A stretch of DNA of 64,000 nucleotides from Burkholderiaceae bacterium (GTDB lineage Bacteria > Pseudomonadota > Gammaproteobacteria > Burkholderiales > Burkholderiaceae_C), in contig JAFMFB010000009.1 of NCBI GenBank assembly GCA_017856435.1, positions 1 to 64,000 on the forward strand, given 5' to 3'. Shown piece after piece: positions 28,901-39,275 of this stretch. Numbering within the stretch: the first letter of the stretch is position 1; the number at the start of each line of letters is the position of its first letter. The translations under genes were made by a program, and so were the position numbers. Under the pieces are notes generated by a model. The model worked only from the letters and a program-made list of their open reading frames with translations, did not search any database and had not been told where the DNA came from.

Positions 28901-29976
28901 GGCCGATCGGACCATCCGTTCCAAAGCCTGGACACGGTAAAGCCGGTCATGCCGGCCTTGGGCTCAGACCCTCGGCCTGTCGCGCCTTCGTCACGGATTT
29001 CCCCACCGGCCCCGGTGGAAGCACCGGGGAAAGGTGAAATGGCTGTGGGGTGGTTATGTGTTTCCACCTTCATCAAGACATGCTGCAGGGCTTGTGTCTT
29101 CTGATAGAGAGGCAGGATATCGGGCGCCATTTGCGCCACAAAACGTTCGGCAACCACCCCTTCCATCACCGAGGCATTGTCCGAATAGGCCACCACCGTA
29201 TGCTGCGGGCTGACCTGATGGGTGTTGCGGATCATGCTGAACATGCTGCGCTGCTGATTCACCCCATCGATGGTGAACTCGGCATTGAAAATCTTGTGGC
29301 GGCAATGTTCGCTATTGGCCTGGGCAAACATCATCAGTTCGACATCGGTCGGATTGCGCCCAAGGGTTGTGAATGCCTGAACCAGATAGTCGATCTCGTC
29401 ATCTGCCAGGGCAAGCCCCCAATTCAGATTGGCCTGTTCCAGTGCCGCGCGACCGCCCGCCAGGATATCCACATGGTCCATGGGAGTCGGACTCAATTCG
29501 GTGAAAAGAGCCTGGGCTGCTTCGCGCTGTTGCATGACACTCTCGGTCATTCGGTCATGGAGTAACTCAGCCAGGTGTCCCAGTTGCTCAGCTGAAAGCG
29601 CATCCGGACCAACCCGGCCCGATCCCAGCTGAAAACGGTACTCGACAATGCGTTCCAGGCGGTGTACCGCCAAATTGCAGTTATGGGCTATGTCGGTCGC
29701 CTTGGACGCCCAGGGCGAAACCGTCCCCAGCCGGGGCGACACAATCATGCACGGGCCCTGCACGGGTCCCTGATAGGGCTCCCCATAGGCCAATAGATCG
29801 GACAGTTTCTCTTGCAGTTCAGGAGTGGGGGGCTGGTGGAATGCCGCCAGGTGCACATATCGCGCCGAGATCGATTGGATCTTGTTGTTGATTTTCTGCA
29901 ATCTGGGTAGCAGCTGCCGGGCACGGAATGCGCTAAGGGCATTCCCGCCCTCAAAATAAGATATGTGCAGGGTCAC
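25987..29976 (-). CDS. purL: Phosphoribosylformylglycinamidine synthase (single-chain)
   Basis: A 1329-residue large-type PurL (FGAM synthase), which converts FGAR, glutamine and ATP to FGAM in purine synthesis. The N-terminal PurS-like domain, two AIRS-type synthetase repeats (with [18 protein letters not shown] near residue 310) and a C-terminal glutamine amidotransferase domain are all present. Nucleophile Cys1173 lies in [10 protein letters not shown], and the catalytic-triad His in AVAHGEGF or PHPERVFRN. The start codon is GTG, giving [11 protein letters not shown], matching betaproteobacterial PurL. It is transcribed leftward and divergent from map across 96 bases. Confidence 0.97.
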   Translation of the reverse strand: MTLHISYFEGGNALSAFRARQLLPRLQKINNKIQSISARYVHLAAFHQPPTPELQEKLSDLLAYGEPYQGPVQGPCMIVSPRLGTVSPWASKATDIAHNCNLAVHRLERIVEYRFQLGSGRVGPDALSAEQLGHLAELLHDRMTESVMQQREAAQALFTELSPTPMDHVDILAGGRAALEQANLNWGLALADDEIDYLVQAFTTLGRNPTDVELMMFAQANSEHCRHKIFNAEFTIDGVNQQRSMFSMIRNTHQVSPQHTVVAYSDNASVMEGVVAERFVAQMAPDILPLYQKTQALQHVLMKVETHNHPTAISPFPGASTGAGGEIRDEGATGRGSEPKAGMTGFTVSRLWNGWSDRPDGKPDHIASPLQIMVEGPLGGAAFNNEFGRPNLCGYFREYEQTVTSQQDTVLRGYHKPIMIAGGLGTIDARLTRKIEFPSGTLLIQLGGPGMRIGMGGGAASSMATGANAAELDFDSVQRGNPEIERRAQEVINHCWAQADNNPILAIHDVGAGGLSNAFPELTNDAGRGARFDLRAVPLEESGLAPKEIWCNESQERYVLAIAPESLPLFKSFCERERCPYAVVGVATEARQLVLAEAGQSPAVDMPMDVLLGKPPKMHRQVHTVARNFAPINLDGVLLQKAVIDVLSHPTVASKRFLITIGDRAVGGLTHRDQMVGPWQVPVADVAVTLADYKGFAGEAMAMGERTPLAVQDAPASGRMAVAEAITNLLAAPIELSRIKLSANWMAACGEPGEDAALYETVRAVGMELCPALGISIPVGKDSLSMRTQWQVGQEQRKVTSPVSLIISAFATLPDVRATLTPQLDRSEDSCLILVDLGKGRNRMAGSILAQTLNQTGDLVPDLDDPQDLVSLVKAVNDLREQGFLLAYHDRSDGGLIAAVAEMAFAGHVGVALNIDLLVTEGDGISDSRMDAGDGKNWASQVSARRDELTLKALFNEELGVVLQVRAAQRDATLAVLREYGLSKNSHVIGKTRPSGAGADELQIWRDTKLVFTASLADLHQVWDSVSWKICQQRDNTECANQEHESAGAPNDPGLHLRLTFNPDESVYAAPGLLSARPRVAVLREQGVNSHIEMAYAFTEAGFDAYDVHMTDLQNGRAQLSEFKGLVACGGFSYGDTLGAGIGWARSITFNPSVLEQFVQFFERQDTFGLGVCNGCQMFAELADFIPGAQDWPRFTTNRSERFEARFSMVEVLASPSLFFQGMAGSRMPIAVAHGEGFANFAQRGNAAKVISSLRFVDNFGAPTETYPANPNGSVGGLTGVTTPDGRFTAMMPHPERVFRNIQMSWTSADRSRPSPWMRLWQNARRWVG

Positions 29977-30059
29977 AGCAGTGGCCTTGTGAGAGGTAGA
30001 CGGGAAGCCATAAAGCTGGTGATTTTACTGCGCCAGACTTGAACCAAAGCCCCGAATGG

Positions 30060-30065
30060 GATAAT
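30060..30065 (+). promoter_or_regulatory. Probable -10 element of the map promoter
   Basis: GATAAT matches five of six bases of the -10 consensus, with a TTGAAC-like -35 about 15-17 bases upstream. Only seven bases separate it from the map ATG at 30073, which would put the transcription start at or next to the start codon, giving a leaderless or nearly leaderless message. Confidence 0.45.
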
Positions 30066-30072
30066 CGACACC

Positions 30073-30882
30073 ATGACCATAACCTTCAAAGACGAGGCCG
30101 GAATAGCTGGCATGCGCCTGGCCGGTCGACTGGCCTCAGAGGTGCTTGATTTTTTGGCCCCCCATATCAAACCGGGCATCACAACCAATGAACTGGATAT
30201 GCTCGCCCATGGTTACATCGTTGATGTACAGGACGCCATACCTGCACCGCTGAACTACACCCCCTCAGGCTACAACCCCTACCCCAAGTCCATTTGCACC
30301 TCAGTGAACCATCAGGTGTGTCATGGCATTCCCAATGACAAAGCACTGAAAAAAGGTGACATCGTCAATGTGGACATCACAGTCATCAAGGACGGCTGGC
30401 ACGGGGATACCAGCCGTATGTTTCAGGTCGGGGACAGCTCGATCGCTGCACGGCGTCTCTGCGCCATGACGTATGAAGCCATGTGGCACGGCATTGCCCA
30501 GGTCAAACCGGGTGCACGCTTGGGCGATATCGGCCATGCGATTCAGAAATTTGCCGAGCACCACGGGTTTTCCGTAGTGCGGGAGTTTTGCGGCCATGGT
30601 ATCGGGCGCGGGTTTCACGAGGAACCGCAGGTTTTGCACTATGGCAAGCCTGGCACCGGGGTTGAGTTGCTACCGGGCATGACCTTTACCATTGAGCCGA
30701 TGATCAACGCTGGCAAACGCGACATCAAGGAATTGGGCGATGGCTGGACCATTGTGACCCGTGACCACTCTCTTTCTGCCCAGTGGGAACACACTATTCT
30801 GGTTACACCAACCGGGTATGAGGTCTTGACGCTTTCGTCGGGAAGTCCGCCTCCGCCTGGCTTCATGTCTTTGCCAGCCTGA
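30073..30882 (+). CDS. map: Methionine aminopeptidase type I
   Basis: A 269-residue MetAP of the pita-bread fold that removes N-terminal Met from nascent proteins. The expected metal ligands are visible: Asp in NVDITVIKDGWHGD (two Asp), His in GHGIGRGFHEEPQ, and Glu in FTIEPMINAG and AQWEHTILVT. Conserved substrate His is in VCHGIPN. The C-terminal tail is Ser/Pro/Gly-rich (SSGSPPPPGF), a little longer than average. No ribosome-binding site is evident, in line with a very short leader. glnD follows 21 bases later, as in many Burkholderiales. Confidence 0.96.
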   Translation: MTITFKDEAGIAGMRLAGRLASEVLDFLAPHIKPGITTNELDMLAHGYIVDVQDAIPAPLNYTPSGYNPYPKSICTSVNHQVCHGIPNDKALKKGDIVNVDITVIKDGWHGDTSRMFQVGDSSIAARRLCAMTYEAMWHGIAQVKPGARLGDIGHAIQKFAEHHGFSVVREFCGHGIGRGFHEEPQVLHYGKPGTGVELLPGMTFTIEPMINAGKRDIKELGDGWTIVTRDHSLSAQWEHTILVTPTGYEVLTLSSGSPPPPGFMSLPA

Positions 30883-30903
30883 AACCCTAGCCAAACCAGC
30901 GTC

Positions 30904-33570
30904 ATGCCCAAGCCACAAGCTGCGCCGGTACCACCAAACGGTTCACTCGCAGTCAAGGAAGTCTATCGCTCGCGCAAGCGCGCCATGCTCGAGCCACTGT
31001 CCAAGCCGGGTCGCCCTCTACGTCAGGTCACCAAGGTACTGCGCCAACTCTCGAAGCTGGCGGACTCTGCCCTGGAGCGCCTTTGGCAACAGGCCGGATT
31101 GCAAGACAGCCCACTTTCATTGGTGGCAGTGGGTGGATACGGTCGTGGTGAATTATTTCCACACTCGGATATTGATGTTCTGGTTCTGCAACCCGATGAC
31201 CTGATACTGAACGATCAACCTTTGCTCAGGTCCCAAATCGAGACCTTCATCAGTTCCTGCTGGGACTGCGGACTGGAAATCGGCTCGAGCGTCAGGACCT
31301 TATCCGAATGTTTGGATGAGTCTGCGCTAGACATCACCGTTCAAACTTCTTTGTTGGAAGCACGGCATGTTTGTGGGCAAGTGACCTTGTTCAATCAATT
31401 CCAGCAGCGTTACCAGGCTGCCATGGACCCAGCCGCTTTTTTCAGGGCCAAGTCGCTGGAACTGCGCCAGCGCCACAGCAAGTTTCAAGACACGCCCTAC
31501 GCGCTTGAGCCCAATTGCAAGGAATCACCCGGCGGCCTGCGTGATTTGCAGATTATCTTGTGGGCCACACGGGCTGCGGGCTTTGGCAGCTCCTGGACTG
31601 ATCTTGCCAGCAAGGGTTTGGCCACTGAATTTGAGGTCCAACAGCTACGGCGCAACGAAATTCTTTTGTCGCTGATAAGGCTCCGACTGCATCTGATCAC
31701 TGGACGGCGCGAGGATCGTCTGGTGTTTGACCTACAGAGCGCAGTTGCCGAAGCATTTGGCTATACCCGCGCGGCACCGCCAGCAGAACCCTCCGGCTCC
31801 ATCAAACCTGAAACTGCGCCGGGTCGCGCCAAACAGGTCATGCGCCCCAGCGAATTGCTGATGCGGGAATATTACTGGGCTGCCAAAGCAGTGACGCAAC
31901 TGAACCAGATTCTTCTCCTCAACATCGAGGAGCGCCTGATCCCCAGTTTGCAAAGCCCCCAGGTCCTGAATAGCAATTTCAGCGACAAAGATGGGTTTAT
32001 CGAAGTCAATCAAGACGACCTCTACCTGCGCAACCCGCATGCCATTCTGGAAACTTTTCTGATGTACCAGAGGACCGAGGGCGCCAAGGGTCTTTCAGCC
32101 CGAACTCTGCGCGCCTTGTACAACGCACGGCATGTGATGGACGCTGACTTCAGAAAGGACAGCGTCAACCATCAGACCTTCATGCGTATCCTGCAGGAAC
32201 GAAAAGGCGTCACCCATGCCCTCAGGTTAATGAATCAGACTTCTGTGCTGGGACGATATCTCTGGGCTTTTCGAAGAATCGTGGGGCAGATGCAGCATGA
32301 CCTGTTTCATGTTTACACGGTTGACCAGCATATTCTCATGGTGGTGCGCAATGTCAGGCGTTTTTTTATCGCCGAACATGAACACGAATATCCGTTTTGT
32401 TCTGAACTGGCCGCAGGCTGGGATAAACCATATCTCCTATACACTGCCGCCCTCTTCCATGACATTGCCAAGGGCCGTGGCGGTGATCATTCAGTCCTGG
32501 GCACGCTGGAGGTGAAGCGCTTTTGCAGGCTGCACGGCATCGGACGCGATGATCTTCGCCTGCTTGAATTTTTGGTGCGGGAACATCTGACCATGAGTCG
32601 GATCGCCCAGAAATCAGACCTGAGTGATCCAGAAGTGATTCAAGGATTCGCCCGACATGTCGGCAATGAACGGTACCTGACTGCCCTCTATCTGCTAACG
32701 GTCGCTGATGTGCGGGGTACCAGTCCGGCAGTATGGAATGCCTGGAAAGCCAAACTGCTGGAGGACCTTTATCGACTCACTCTGCGAACCCTGGGGGGGC
32801 AAGTGGCGGCCCCGGCTGCGGAAGTCGAAGCGCGCAAGCGAGATGCGCTGGTCAAGCTGGCTCTCTACGCGCTGCCGCACGAAGCCCACAAAAAACTCTG
32901 GGACACGCTGGATGTTGGTTACTTCATGCGACATGAAGCTGAAGAAATAGCCTGGCACACACGTCATCTTTCACGCCATACCGGCGCTGGTCAAATCATT
33001 GTGCGCGCTCGCCGCTCACCGCTGGGTGAAGGGCTGCAGGTACTTGTCTACGCACCCGATCAGCCTGATCTCTTTGCGCGTATTTGTGGTTATTTTGACC
33101 AAAGCGATTTCAGTATCCAGGATGCTCGAATTCACACCGCTCGCAACGGCTACGCCCTCGATACATTCCAGATCATCACAACCGCACTGCCCGAGCATTA
33201 CCAGCAACTCATCAGCATGGTGGAGGTGGAGCTTTCCCGCGCCTTATCACATGCTAGTCCGCTTCCAGAACCGAGCCGGGGTCGTTTGTCGCGACGCGTC
33301 AAGAGTTTTCCTATCACCCCCAGGGTCAGTCTCAAACCCGATGAAAAGGCGCAGCGCTGGTTGCTCGGGATCAGTGCCAGTGACCAGCCAGGCTTGCTCT
33401 ACAAGGTGGCGCGAATACTGGCGCATCACAAGATCAACCTGCAACTGGCCAAGATCAATACCTTGGGCGAGAGGGTTGACGATGTGTTTCTTGTCGATGG
33501 CGCGGCATTACAGAATAATCGGGCGCAGATCGCCATTGAGACCGAATTACTCCAAGCCCTGGCAGCCTGA
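30904..33570 (+). CDS. glnD: Bifunctional uridylyltransferase/uridylyl-removing enzyme
   Basis: An 888-residue GlnD, the glutamine sensor that uridylylates PII proteins under nitrogen limitation and removes UMP when glutamine is high. Domains in order: nucleotidyltransferase with GGYGRGELFPHSDIDVL (about 77-93), a helical linker, an HD phosphohydrolase domain (HDIAKGRGGDHS near 519), and two C-terminal ACT domains (about 705-785 and 815-885; the second begins LLGISASDQPGLLYKVA). Length is within the family range. It follows map with 21 bases between, probably cotranscribed. It converges with the P-type ATPase gene downstream. Confidence 0.96.
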   Translation: MPKPQAAPVPPNGSLAVKEVYRSRKRAMLEPLSKPGRPLRQVTKVLRQLSKLADSALERLWQQAGLQDSPLSLVAVGGYGRGELFPHSDIDVLVLQPDDLILNDQPLLRSQIETFISSCWDCGLEIGSSVRTLSECLDESALDITVQTSLLEARHVCGQVTLFNQFQQRYQAAMDPAAFFRAKSLELRQRHSKFQDTPYALEPNCKESPGGLRDLQIILWATRAAGFGSSWTDLASKGLATEFEVQQLRRNEILLSLIRLRLHLITGRREDRLVFDLQSAVAEAFGYTRAAPPAEPSGSIKPETAPGRAKQVMRPSELLMREYYWAAKAVTQLNQILLLNIEERLIPSLQSPQVLNSNFSDKDGFIEVNQDDLYLRNPHAILETFLMYQRTEGAKGLSARTLRALYNARHVMDADFRKDSVNHQTFMRILQERKGVTHALRLMNQTSVLGRYLWAFRRIVGQMQHDLFHVYTVDQHILMVVRNVRRFFIAEHEHEYPFCSELAAGWDKPYLLYTAALFHDIAKGRGGDHSVLGTLEVKRFCRLHGIGRDDLRLLEFLVREHLTMSRIAQKSDLSDPEVIQGFARHVGNERYLTALYLLTVADVRGTSPAVWNAWKAKLLEDLYRLTLRTLGGQVAAPAAEVEARKRDALVKLALYALPHEAHKKLWDTLDVGYFMRHEAEEIAWHTRHLSRHTGAGQIIVRARRSPLGEGLQVLVYAPDQPDLFARICGYFDQSDFSIQDARIHTARNGYALDTFQIITTALPEHYQQLISMVEVELSRALSHASPLPEPSRGRLSRRVKSFPITPRVSLKPDEKAQRWLLGISASDQPGLLYKVARILAHHKINLQLAKINTLGERVDDVFLVDGAALQNNRAQIAIETELLQALAA

Positions 33571-33621
33571 GTTGGACCGCCTCGCGCATCAGGACAGGGG
33601 CCAATCAATTGCCTACAACAT

Positions 33622-36129
33622 TCAAGCGTCCCGACTGGTCCATCGCCTCACCAACACAAACCACATGGCAATGCCAACGGTGGCACTGGCTGCCAGCAGG
33701 ATTGAATTAAGAGACAGGGCCTCCATGCGAAGGGTCTGCGCGATCGGTGCCACATAGACAGCCGCACCCAGCAGGACGAGCGTGAAGCCCGAGACCCACC
33801 ACAATAGTTGATTCGGACTTCGCAGTGATTCCAACAGAGGCCGATGCCCGGCCCGATTAAACAGGATCAATGCCAGGTTACCCAGCACAAGCGTGCTGAA
33901 AGCCAGCGCCCTTGCCTCCTGCTCTTGCATGGTCTGAAGGGCCCAGGCATATGTGACAAGCACCCACGCCAGGACACCTAAACCCTGCAGTACGGCATGG
34001 GCCAAGGTAAGACCACTGATCAACGATTCATTGAGATCACGCGGCGGGTGTTGCATCACATCCTTGTCAGCGGGTTCGTTTTCAAAAACCAGCGCACAGG
34101 CCGGGTCAATGGCCAATTCAAGCATGGCAATGTGTATCGGGAAGAGAACGACCGGCCAACCAAAAAGAAGAGGAAACAGCGCCATACCAGCGATTGGCAC
34201 ATGAACGGCTAGGATGTAGCGCATCGAGCGACGCAGGTTGGTATAGATGCGTCGGCCTTGTCGGATAGCTCTCACGATCGAGGCAAAATTGTCATCAACC
34301 AGCACTATGTCGGAAGCCTCTCGAGCCACGTCGGTACCGCGCGCCCCCATGGACACCCCTACATGGGCCGCCTTGAGGGCTGGTGCATCGTTGACGCCAT
34401 CCCCCGTCATGGCTACCACTGCACCTTCAGCCTGCAAGGCCTTGACGATGCGAAGCTTTTGTACCGGCGTGATACGGGCGCAGATACTGGTCGTACGCAA
34501 GCGCTGGCCTAACCTGTCGTCATCCAATTGATCAAGCTCATCTCCGACCAGAACCTGGCTGGCGGAAAGTCCGGCTTGGGTAGCAATTGCCTGGGCAGTT
34601 ACCGGATAGTCACCCGTGATCATGATGACCCGTATACCGGCCTCATGGCATTCAGCAACTGCTTTCGGAATCTCTGGTCGCAGGGGGTCCGCCAAACCGA
34701 GCAGACCGAGAAATTGAAATTCAAAGTCTTGCTGATTTTTCGGTCTTGTGTCCCTGTCACCACGACCCTTGGCCACGGCCAGGACGCGCAGGCCTTTGTT
34801 GGCCATGGCATCGGCGGCTGCAGCAAGCTGGGCCCGATCGGCCAAATCAAGGTGGCAGATGTCACTGACGGCTTCAGGTGATCCTTTGGCGGCCACAAGG
34901 TTTTGGCTACCGCTCGTTGCACTCCAGACATTCGTCATAACACGAAGCTCTGACTGGAGGGGGTACTGGTGAACAAGCACCAGATTTTCATCACGCCGGG
35001 ACGCGCCAAGCCGACCAAGTTGGTACAGCTTTCCCAGACGATGGAAGGCCAGTTCCATCGGATCATAGGGATCGAGCTGACTGGCGAGAATTGCATAGTC
35101 GACCAAGTCAGCAAACGGCTCCGGCAAGCTGCCTTGGTCGGCATCCTGAACCATCCAATCCGTACCGGCAACATGCATTTGGGCCACCTGCATTCGGTTG
35201 ATGGTGAGGGTTCCGGTTTTGTCAGCGCACAAGACCGAAGTCGCACCCAGGGTCTCGATGGCTGCCAAATGCCTGGTCAGAACCTGCTGACGAGATAAGC
35301 GCCAGGCTCCCAGCGCCGGCAATACCGTCAGAACGACCACAAACTCCTCGGGGAGCATGGATATGGCCAGGGCAATGCCAGACAGCAAGGCAGGTAACCA
35401 TTCGCCGTTGCGCAGCACCAGAAGCAGAACCAGCGAAAGGCTCAGGCCGGCACCCAGCCAGGCCATTCGGCGGACCAACCTGGCTGTCTGAAGACGAAGC
35501 GGTGATTCTTCTGAGGTCACCGATTGCAACGCCTGACCAATCTGGCCCATCTGACTGCGGACCCCGGTCGCGCTGACCACCGCCCTGGCTTGACCACGAA
35601 CCAGCAAGGTACCGGCATGCAAAGTCTGTCCGATCGACTTGTCAACTGGCACCGATTCACCGGTTAAAAGCGACTCATCCACCAAAAGATCAGTGCCGCT
35701 GATGAGCAAGGCATCGGCCGCAATGCGGTCACCTTCTGCCAATTGCATCAGGTCTCCACGAACCACCTCAAGGCCAGACACCAGAAGTGGTTGGCCATCG
35801 CGTATGACACGAGCGCGCGGGCTGGACAATTGCCGCAGCGCCTGAACGGCCCGTTCGGTCTTGCCTTCCTGGTATAAGGTGAGGCCAATCACCACGACAA
35901 CCATCAGCAGCAGGCTTAACCCTTCACGCAGATCCCCTAGCAAAAGGTAAAGGCCCGCAGCAGCCAGCAAGAGCGAGAACATCGGGTCCTTGACCGTGCC
36001 CAGCACAATCTGCGTCCAGCCACGGCCGCCCTCCCCGGGCAGGCTATTCGGGCCCTCATCAGTGAGGCGCTGTGCGGCCTCTTCGGCGGTCAACCCGACG
36101 TTGTCATTTGGAGTAGGCATGTCCACCAT
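33622..36129 (-). CDS. P-type cation-transporting ATPase (P2-like)
   Basis: An 835-residue P-type ATPase. The actuator loop DESLLTGES (151-159), phosphorylation site DKTGTLT (Asp303), and hinge TGDGVNDAPALK are intact. An N-terminal cation-ATPase domain and about ten membrane helices follow the P2 (Ca2+/Mg2+/Na+,K+) plan. The helix-4 ion-site motif is PEEF (260-263), where calcium pumps have PEGL, and helix 6 carries an LELAIDPACALVFENEP segment with several carboxylates. This combination occurs in a subgroup of bacterial pumps whose ion is not firmly known, so I do not name a substrate. It starts 44 bases after the RND permease gene, beyond a hairpin. Confidence 0.88.
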   Translation of the reverse strand: MVDMPTPNDNVGLTAEEAAQRLTDEGPNSLPGEGGRGWTQIVLGTVKDPMFSLLLAAAGLYLLLGDLREGLSLLLMVVVVIGLTLYQEGKTERAVQALRQLSSPRARVIRDGQPLLVSGLEVVRGDLMQLAEGDRIAADALLISGTDLLVDESLLTGESVPVDKSIGQTLHAGTLLVRGQARAVVSATGVRSQMGQIGQALQSVTSEESPLRLQTARLVRRMAWLGAGLSLSLVLLLVLRNGEWLPALLSGIALAISMLPEEFVVVLTVLPALGAWRLSRQQVLTRHLAAIETLGATSVLCADKTGTLTINRMQVAQMHVAGTDWMVQDADQGSLPEPFADLVDYAILASQLDPYDPMELAFHRLGKLYQLGRLGASRRDENLVLVHQYPLQSELRVMTNVWSATSGSQNLVAAKGSPEAVSDICHLDLADRAQLAAAADAMANKGLRVLAVAKGRGDRDTRPKNQQDFEFQFLGLLGLADPLRPEIPKAVAECHEAGIRVIMITGDYPVTAQAIATQAGLSASQVLVGDELDQLDDDRLGQRLRTTSICARITPVQKLRIVKALQAEGAVVAMTGDGVNDAPALKAAHVGVSMGARGTDVAREASDIVLVDDNFASIVRAIRQGRRIYTNLRRSMRYILAVHVPIAGMALFPLLFGWPVVLFPIHIAMLELAIDPACALVFENEPADKDVMQHPPRDLNESLISGLTLAHAVLQGLGVLAWVLVTYAWALQTMQEQEARALAFSTLVLGNLALILFNRAGHRPLLESLRSPNQLLWWVSGFTLVLLGAAVYVAPIAQTLRMEALSLNSILLAASATVGIAMWFVLVRRWTSRDA

Positions 36130-36147
36130 TGTGAAACATGCAAATCA

Positions 36148-36167
36148 TGGGGGACAGTTATCCCCCA
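36148..36167 (-). terminator. Strong hairpin between the RND permease and P-type ATPase genes
   Basis: TGGGGGA (36148-36154) and TCCCCCA (36161-36167) form a perfect 7-base G/C-rich stem with a six-base loop, a few bases past the stop codon of the leftward RND permease gene. The stretch after it (TGATTTGC) is only modestly T-rich, so it may be a weak terminator or an mRNA-end stabiliser. Confidence 0.45.
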
Positions 36168-36172
36168 GTAAA

Positions 36173-39100
36173 TTACTTGGCAATCACATCCGAGGTGGAG
36201 TGTTCAGCATCGCGCACGCTGCGTGTGTCTGCACCTGGTGCATGTTTGCGAGCCAGCAAGGTATACATGGTAGGAACGACAAAAACGGTGAGAACTGTCC
36301 CGAGCGTCATACCTCCCACGATGACCCAGCCAATCTGGATTCGACTTTCAGCGCCGGCGCCGGTTGAAAGTGCGAGCGGTACCGCTCCAAGGACCATGGC
36401 ACCCGTTGTCATCAAAATCGGACGCAAGCGCTGGCTGGCCGCCTTGATCGTTGCCTCCATCATGTCCATGCCTTGCTCGCGCATTTGATTGGCAAATTCC
36501 ACAATCAAAATTCCGTGCTTGGTGATCAACCCGACCAGGGTGATCAAACCAATCTGAGAATAGACATTGAGCGAGCCATCGCTCAACTTAAGCGCCAATA
36601 ACGCTCCGATCATGGACAGGGGCACTGAAAACATGATGACGAATGGGTCAATAAAACTTTCGAACTGGGCTGCCAAAACCAGAAAAATGAAGAGCAAGGC
36701 CAGGACGAAAACTATCGTCAAAGAGCCCTGAGAATTTTTATATTCTCGGGATGTGCCGTTGACGTCAGTTGTGTACCCCGGTTTCAGTATCTTGGCAGAA
36801 ACGCCATCCAGAAAGTCCAAGGCTTCACCCAGCGAGTAGTTGGGCGCGAGATTGGCGGTAATGGTGACAGCACGGCGCTGCGCAAAATGGTTCAACTCAC
36901 GGGGCGCAACAGATTCACGCACCGCCACAAGCGAAGCCAGCGGGATCATCGCTTCATTGCGACCCCGAACAAAAATGCGCTCAATATCATCCGGCGTATC
37001 GCGCCCGGCCGATTGCGTTTGAACAATCACATCATATTGCTCGCCAGCACGCTTGTAGCGAGTGACCAACCTGCCGCCGAGCATGGTTTCAATCGCACGC
37101 GCCACAGCGTCCACGCTGACACCAAGATCGGCAGCCTTTTCACGGTTGACATCGATCTTGAGTTCAGGTTTGTTGAGCCGAAGATTGACATCCGGGGTCA
37201 GAAATCCGGGATTTTTCCCTATCTCGTCGAGGAACTGTCGGGTGACCTGATTGAGATTTTCATAACTTTCGGTCGTCAAAATAACGAAGTTGACCGGTCG
37301 CTCACGGAACCCTTGCCCCAGTGAGGGGGGCGTGATGGGGAAAGCTGAAACCCCTGCCAGGCCGTTGATCTTGGGTTGCATCTCGCGGGCGATTTCAAGG
37401 GTGGTGCGTTCTCTCTCCTCCCAGGGCTTGGCTCGATAAAACACATTGCCAACGCTGACTGTCGGATTACCCATCACGACAAAAATCCGATCGAATTCTT
37501 TGTAACCCATACCAATGCGTTCGATGGCTGAAGCGTACTTGTTGGTGTAATCCATGGTGGCACCATCCGGTGCATTGATCACATTCAGGATCACGCCCCG
37601 ATCTTCCAATGGGGCAAGCTCACGCTTCATGCTAGGCAAGATATTCCATATCGAAATCCCAACAAACGCCATGACAAGCAACACGATCCAACGCATGGTC
37701 AGTACCCGTCGCAGCAGGTATTCATACCCCTTGCTCAGTCCTGTCAGGATTTTTTCCATCCAGCGATCGAAAAACCAGGGGTTGGGGTTATGGCGCAACA
37801 ATTGAGAGCACATCATGGGCGAAAGGGTTAGCGCAATAAACCCAGACACCACCACCGCGCCGGCCAGAGCCAAGGCAAACTCAATGAACAGTCTGCCCGT
37901 GCGGCCCGGCGTAAAGGCCAGTGGCGCGTAGACCGCCGCCAGGGTTAAGGTCATGGCCACTACGGCAAATCCCACTTCTTTGGCACCTTTGATGGCGGCA
38001 CTGAAAGGATCCTGCCCTTCTTCAATATGACGGTAAATGTTTTCCAGAACAACAATGGCATCGTCCACAACCAGCCCAATCGCTAGCACCAAGGCCAGCA
38101 AGGTCAGGGTATTCACGGTGAATCCGGCCAAGGCCATCAATGCAAACGTGCCGATCAGACTAACCGGAATGGTCACAATCGGAATGATCGAGGCCCGCAC
38201 AGTCCTCAGAAATAGGAAGATCACCAGGGCCACCAGGACTACCGCCTCAACGATTGTCTTGAAAACATTTTTGACTGAGCGATCAATGAACACTGAGTTG
38301 TCGTTGGCAATACTGATATTGATGCCAGGCGGCAAATCTGCCTCCAATTTTGGGATCATCTCTCTGACCCCGGCACTCAGTTCCAGCGGGTTGGCAGTTG
38401 CCTGCCGGATCACACCCGCCGAGATAGCAGGCTTGCCATTGAGCCTGACCGAGGTTCGCTCGTCGGCTGCCCCTTCCTGAATGCGGGCAACGTCACGCAG
38501 CTTGACTGGGAAGCCGTTGACAGTCTTGATCACAATTTCACCGAACTGAGCGGGATTCGATAAATCGGTATTGGATGTAACTGAAAATTCCCGCTGTGAG
38601 CTTTCAATCCGACCGGCCGGAACTTCCAGATTACTGCGCCGAATGGCATCTTCAGCATCCTGGGTGGTCAGCTTATAGGCCGCCAGACGGTCTGGATCGA
38701 GCCAGACCCGCATCGCGTACTTGCGCTCGCCGTAAATACGCACATCGGCTGCGCCGGTGACGGTTTGAAGACGCGGCTTTGCAATCCGGTTGACCATGTC
38801 ATTGATTTCAAGCGCACTGTGGGTGTCGCTTGAAAAGGCCAGCCAAATGACCGGGAAGGCATCTGCTTCGACCTTGGCAATGACGGGCTCTTCAATCGCT
38901 TGCGGCAGCTTGTTGCGGACACGGGCTGTGCGATCCCGAACTTCGGCCGCAGCTGCATCTGCATCCTTCTCCAATCGGAACCGAACGGTAATCTGGGCCT
39001 GCTCTGCCCGCGAAATCGAAGTGATGACATCGACGGCATCAATGCCTGCGATCGAGTCCTCCAGGGGCTTGGCCACCTGAGATTCGACCACCTCAGCCGA

Positions 39101-39262
39101 GGCTCCGGTGTATTTCACCGTGACCGTTACCTGAGGCTCATCGATTTTTGGATACTCACGAACTGGAAGCTTGGTAAAGCTCACCGCACCGATCAGCAAA
39201 ACCAGCAGCGACAGGACTGTGGCAAATACAGGCCTGCGAATTGATATTTCAGGCAATTGCAT
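36173..39262 (-). CDS. RND efflux transporter permease, HAE1 family
   Basis: A 1029-residue hydrophobic/amphiphilic efflux RND pump (AcrB/MexB type), the inner-membrane proton antiporter of a tripartite exporter. The N-terminal pattern FATVLSLLVLLIGAVSFTKLPVREYP's first part is typical of the family. The helix-4 proton-relay aspartates are in GLVVDDAIVVLEN (about residues 405-417), and two large periplasmic loops and twelve membrane helices are present. Length is as expected. The adaptor gene lies 13 bases upstream, and no outer-membrane factor is encoded nearby, so TolC-type partners must come from elsewhere. Substrates cannot be predicted. Confidence 0.93.
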   Translation of the reverse strand: MQLPEISIRRPVFATVLSLLVLLIGAVSFTKLPVREYPKIDEPQVTVTVKYTGASAEVVESQVAKPLEDSIAGIDAVDVITSISRAEQAQITVRFRLEKDADAAAAEVRDRTARVRNKLPQAIEEPVIAKVEADAFPVIWLAFSSDTHSALEINDMVNRIAKPRLQTVTGAADVRIYGERKYAMRVWLDPDRLAAYKLTTQDAEDAIRRSNLEVPAGRIESSQREFSVTSNTDLSNPAQFGEIVIKTVNGFPVKLRDVARIQEGAADERTSVRLNGKPAISAGVIRQATANPLELSAGVREMIPKLEADLPPGINISIANDNSVFIDRSVKNVFKTIVEAVVLVALVIFLFLRTVRASIIPIVTIPVSLIGTFALMALAGFTVNTLTLLALVLAIGLVVDDAIVVLENIYRHIEEGQDPFSAAIKGAKEVGFAVVAMTLTLAAVYAPLAFTPGRTGRLFIEFALALAGAVVVSGFIALTLSPMMCSQLLRHNPNPWFFDRWMEKILTGLSKGYEYLLRRVLTMRWIVLLVMAFVGISIWNILPSMKRELAPLEDRGVILNVINAPDGATMDYTNKYASAIERIGMGYKEFDRIFVVMGNPTVSVGNVFYRAKPWEERERTTLEIAREMQPKINGLAGVSAFPITPPSLGQGFRERPVNFVILTTESYENLNQVTRQFLDEIGKNPGFLTPDVNLRLNKPELKIDVNREKAADLGVSVDAVARAIETMLGGRLVTRYKRAGEQYDVIVQTQSAGRDTPDDIERIFVRGRNEAMIPLASLVAVRESVAPRELNHFAQRRAVTITANLAPNYSLGEALDFLDGVSAKILKPGYTTDVNGTSREYKNSQGSLTIVFVLALLFIFLVLAAQFESFIDPFVIMFSVPLSMIGALLALKLSDGSLNVYSQIGLITLVGLITKHGILIVEFANQMREQGMDMMEATIKAASQRLRPILMTTGAMVLGAVPLALSTGAGAESRIQIGWVIVGGMTLGTVLTVFVVPTMYTLLARKHAPGADTRSVRDAEHSTSDVIAK

Positions 39263-39275
39263 GAAGCACTCCTAC

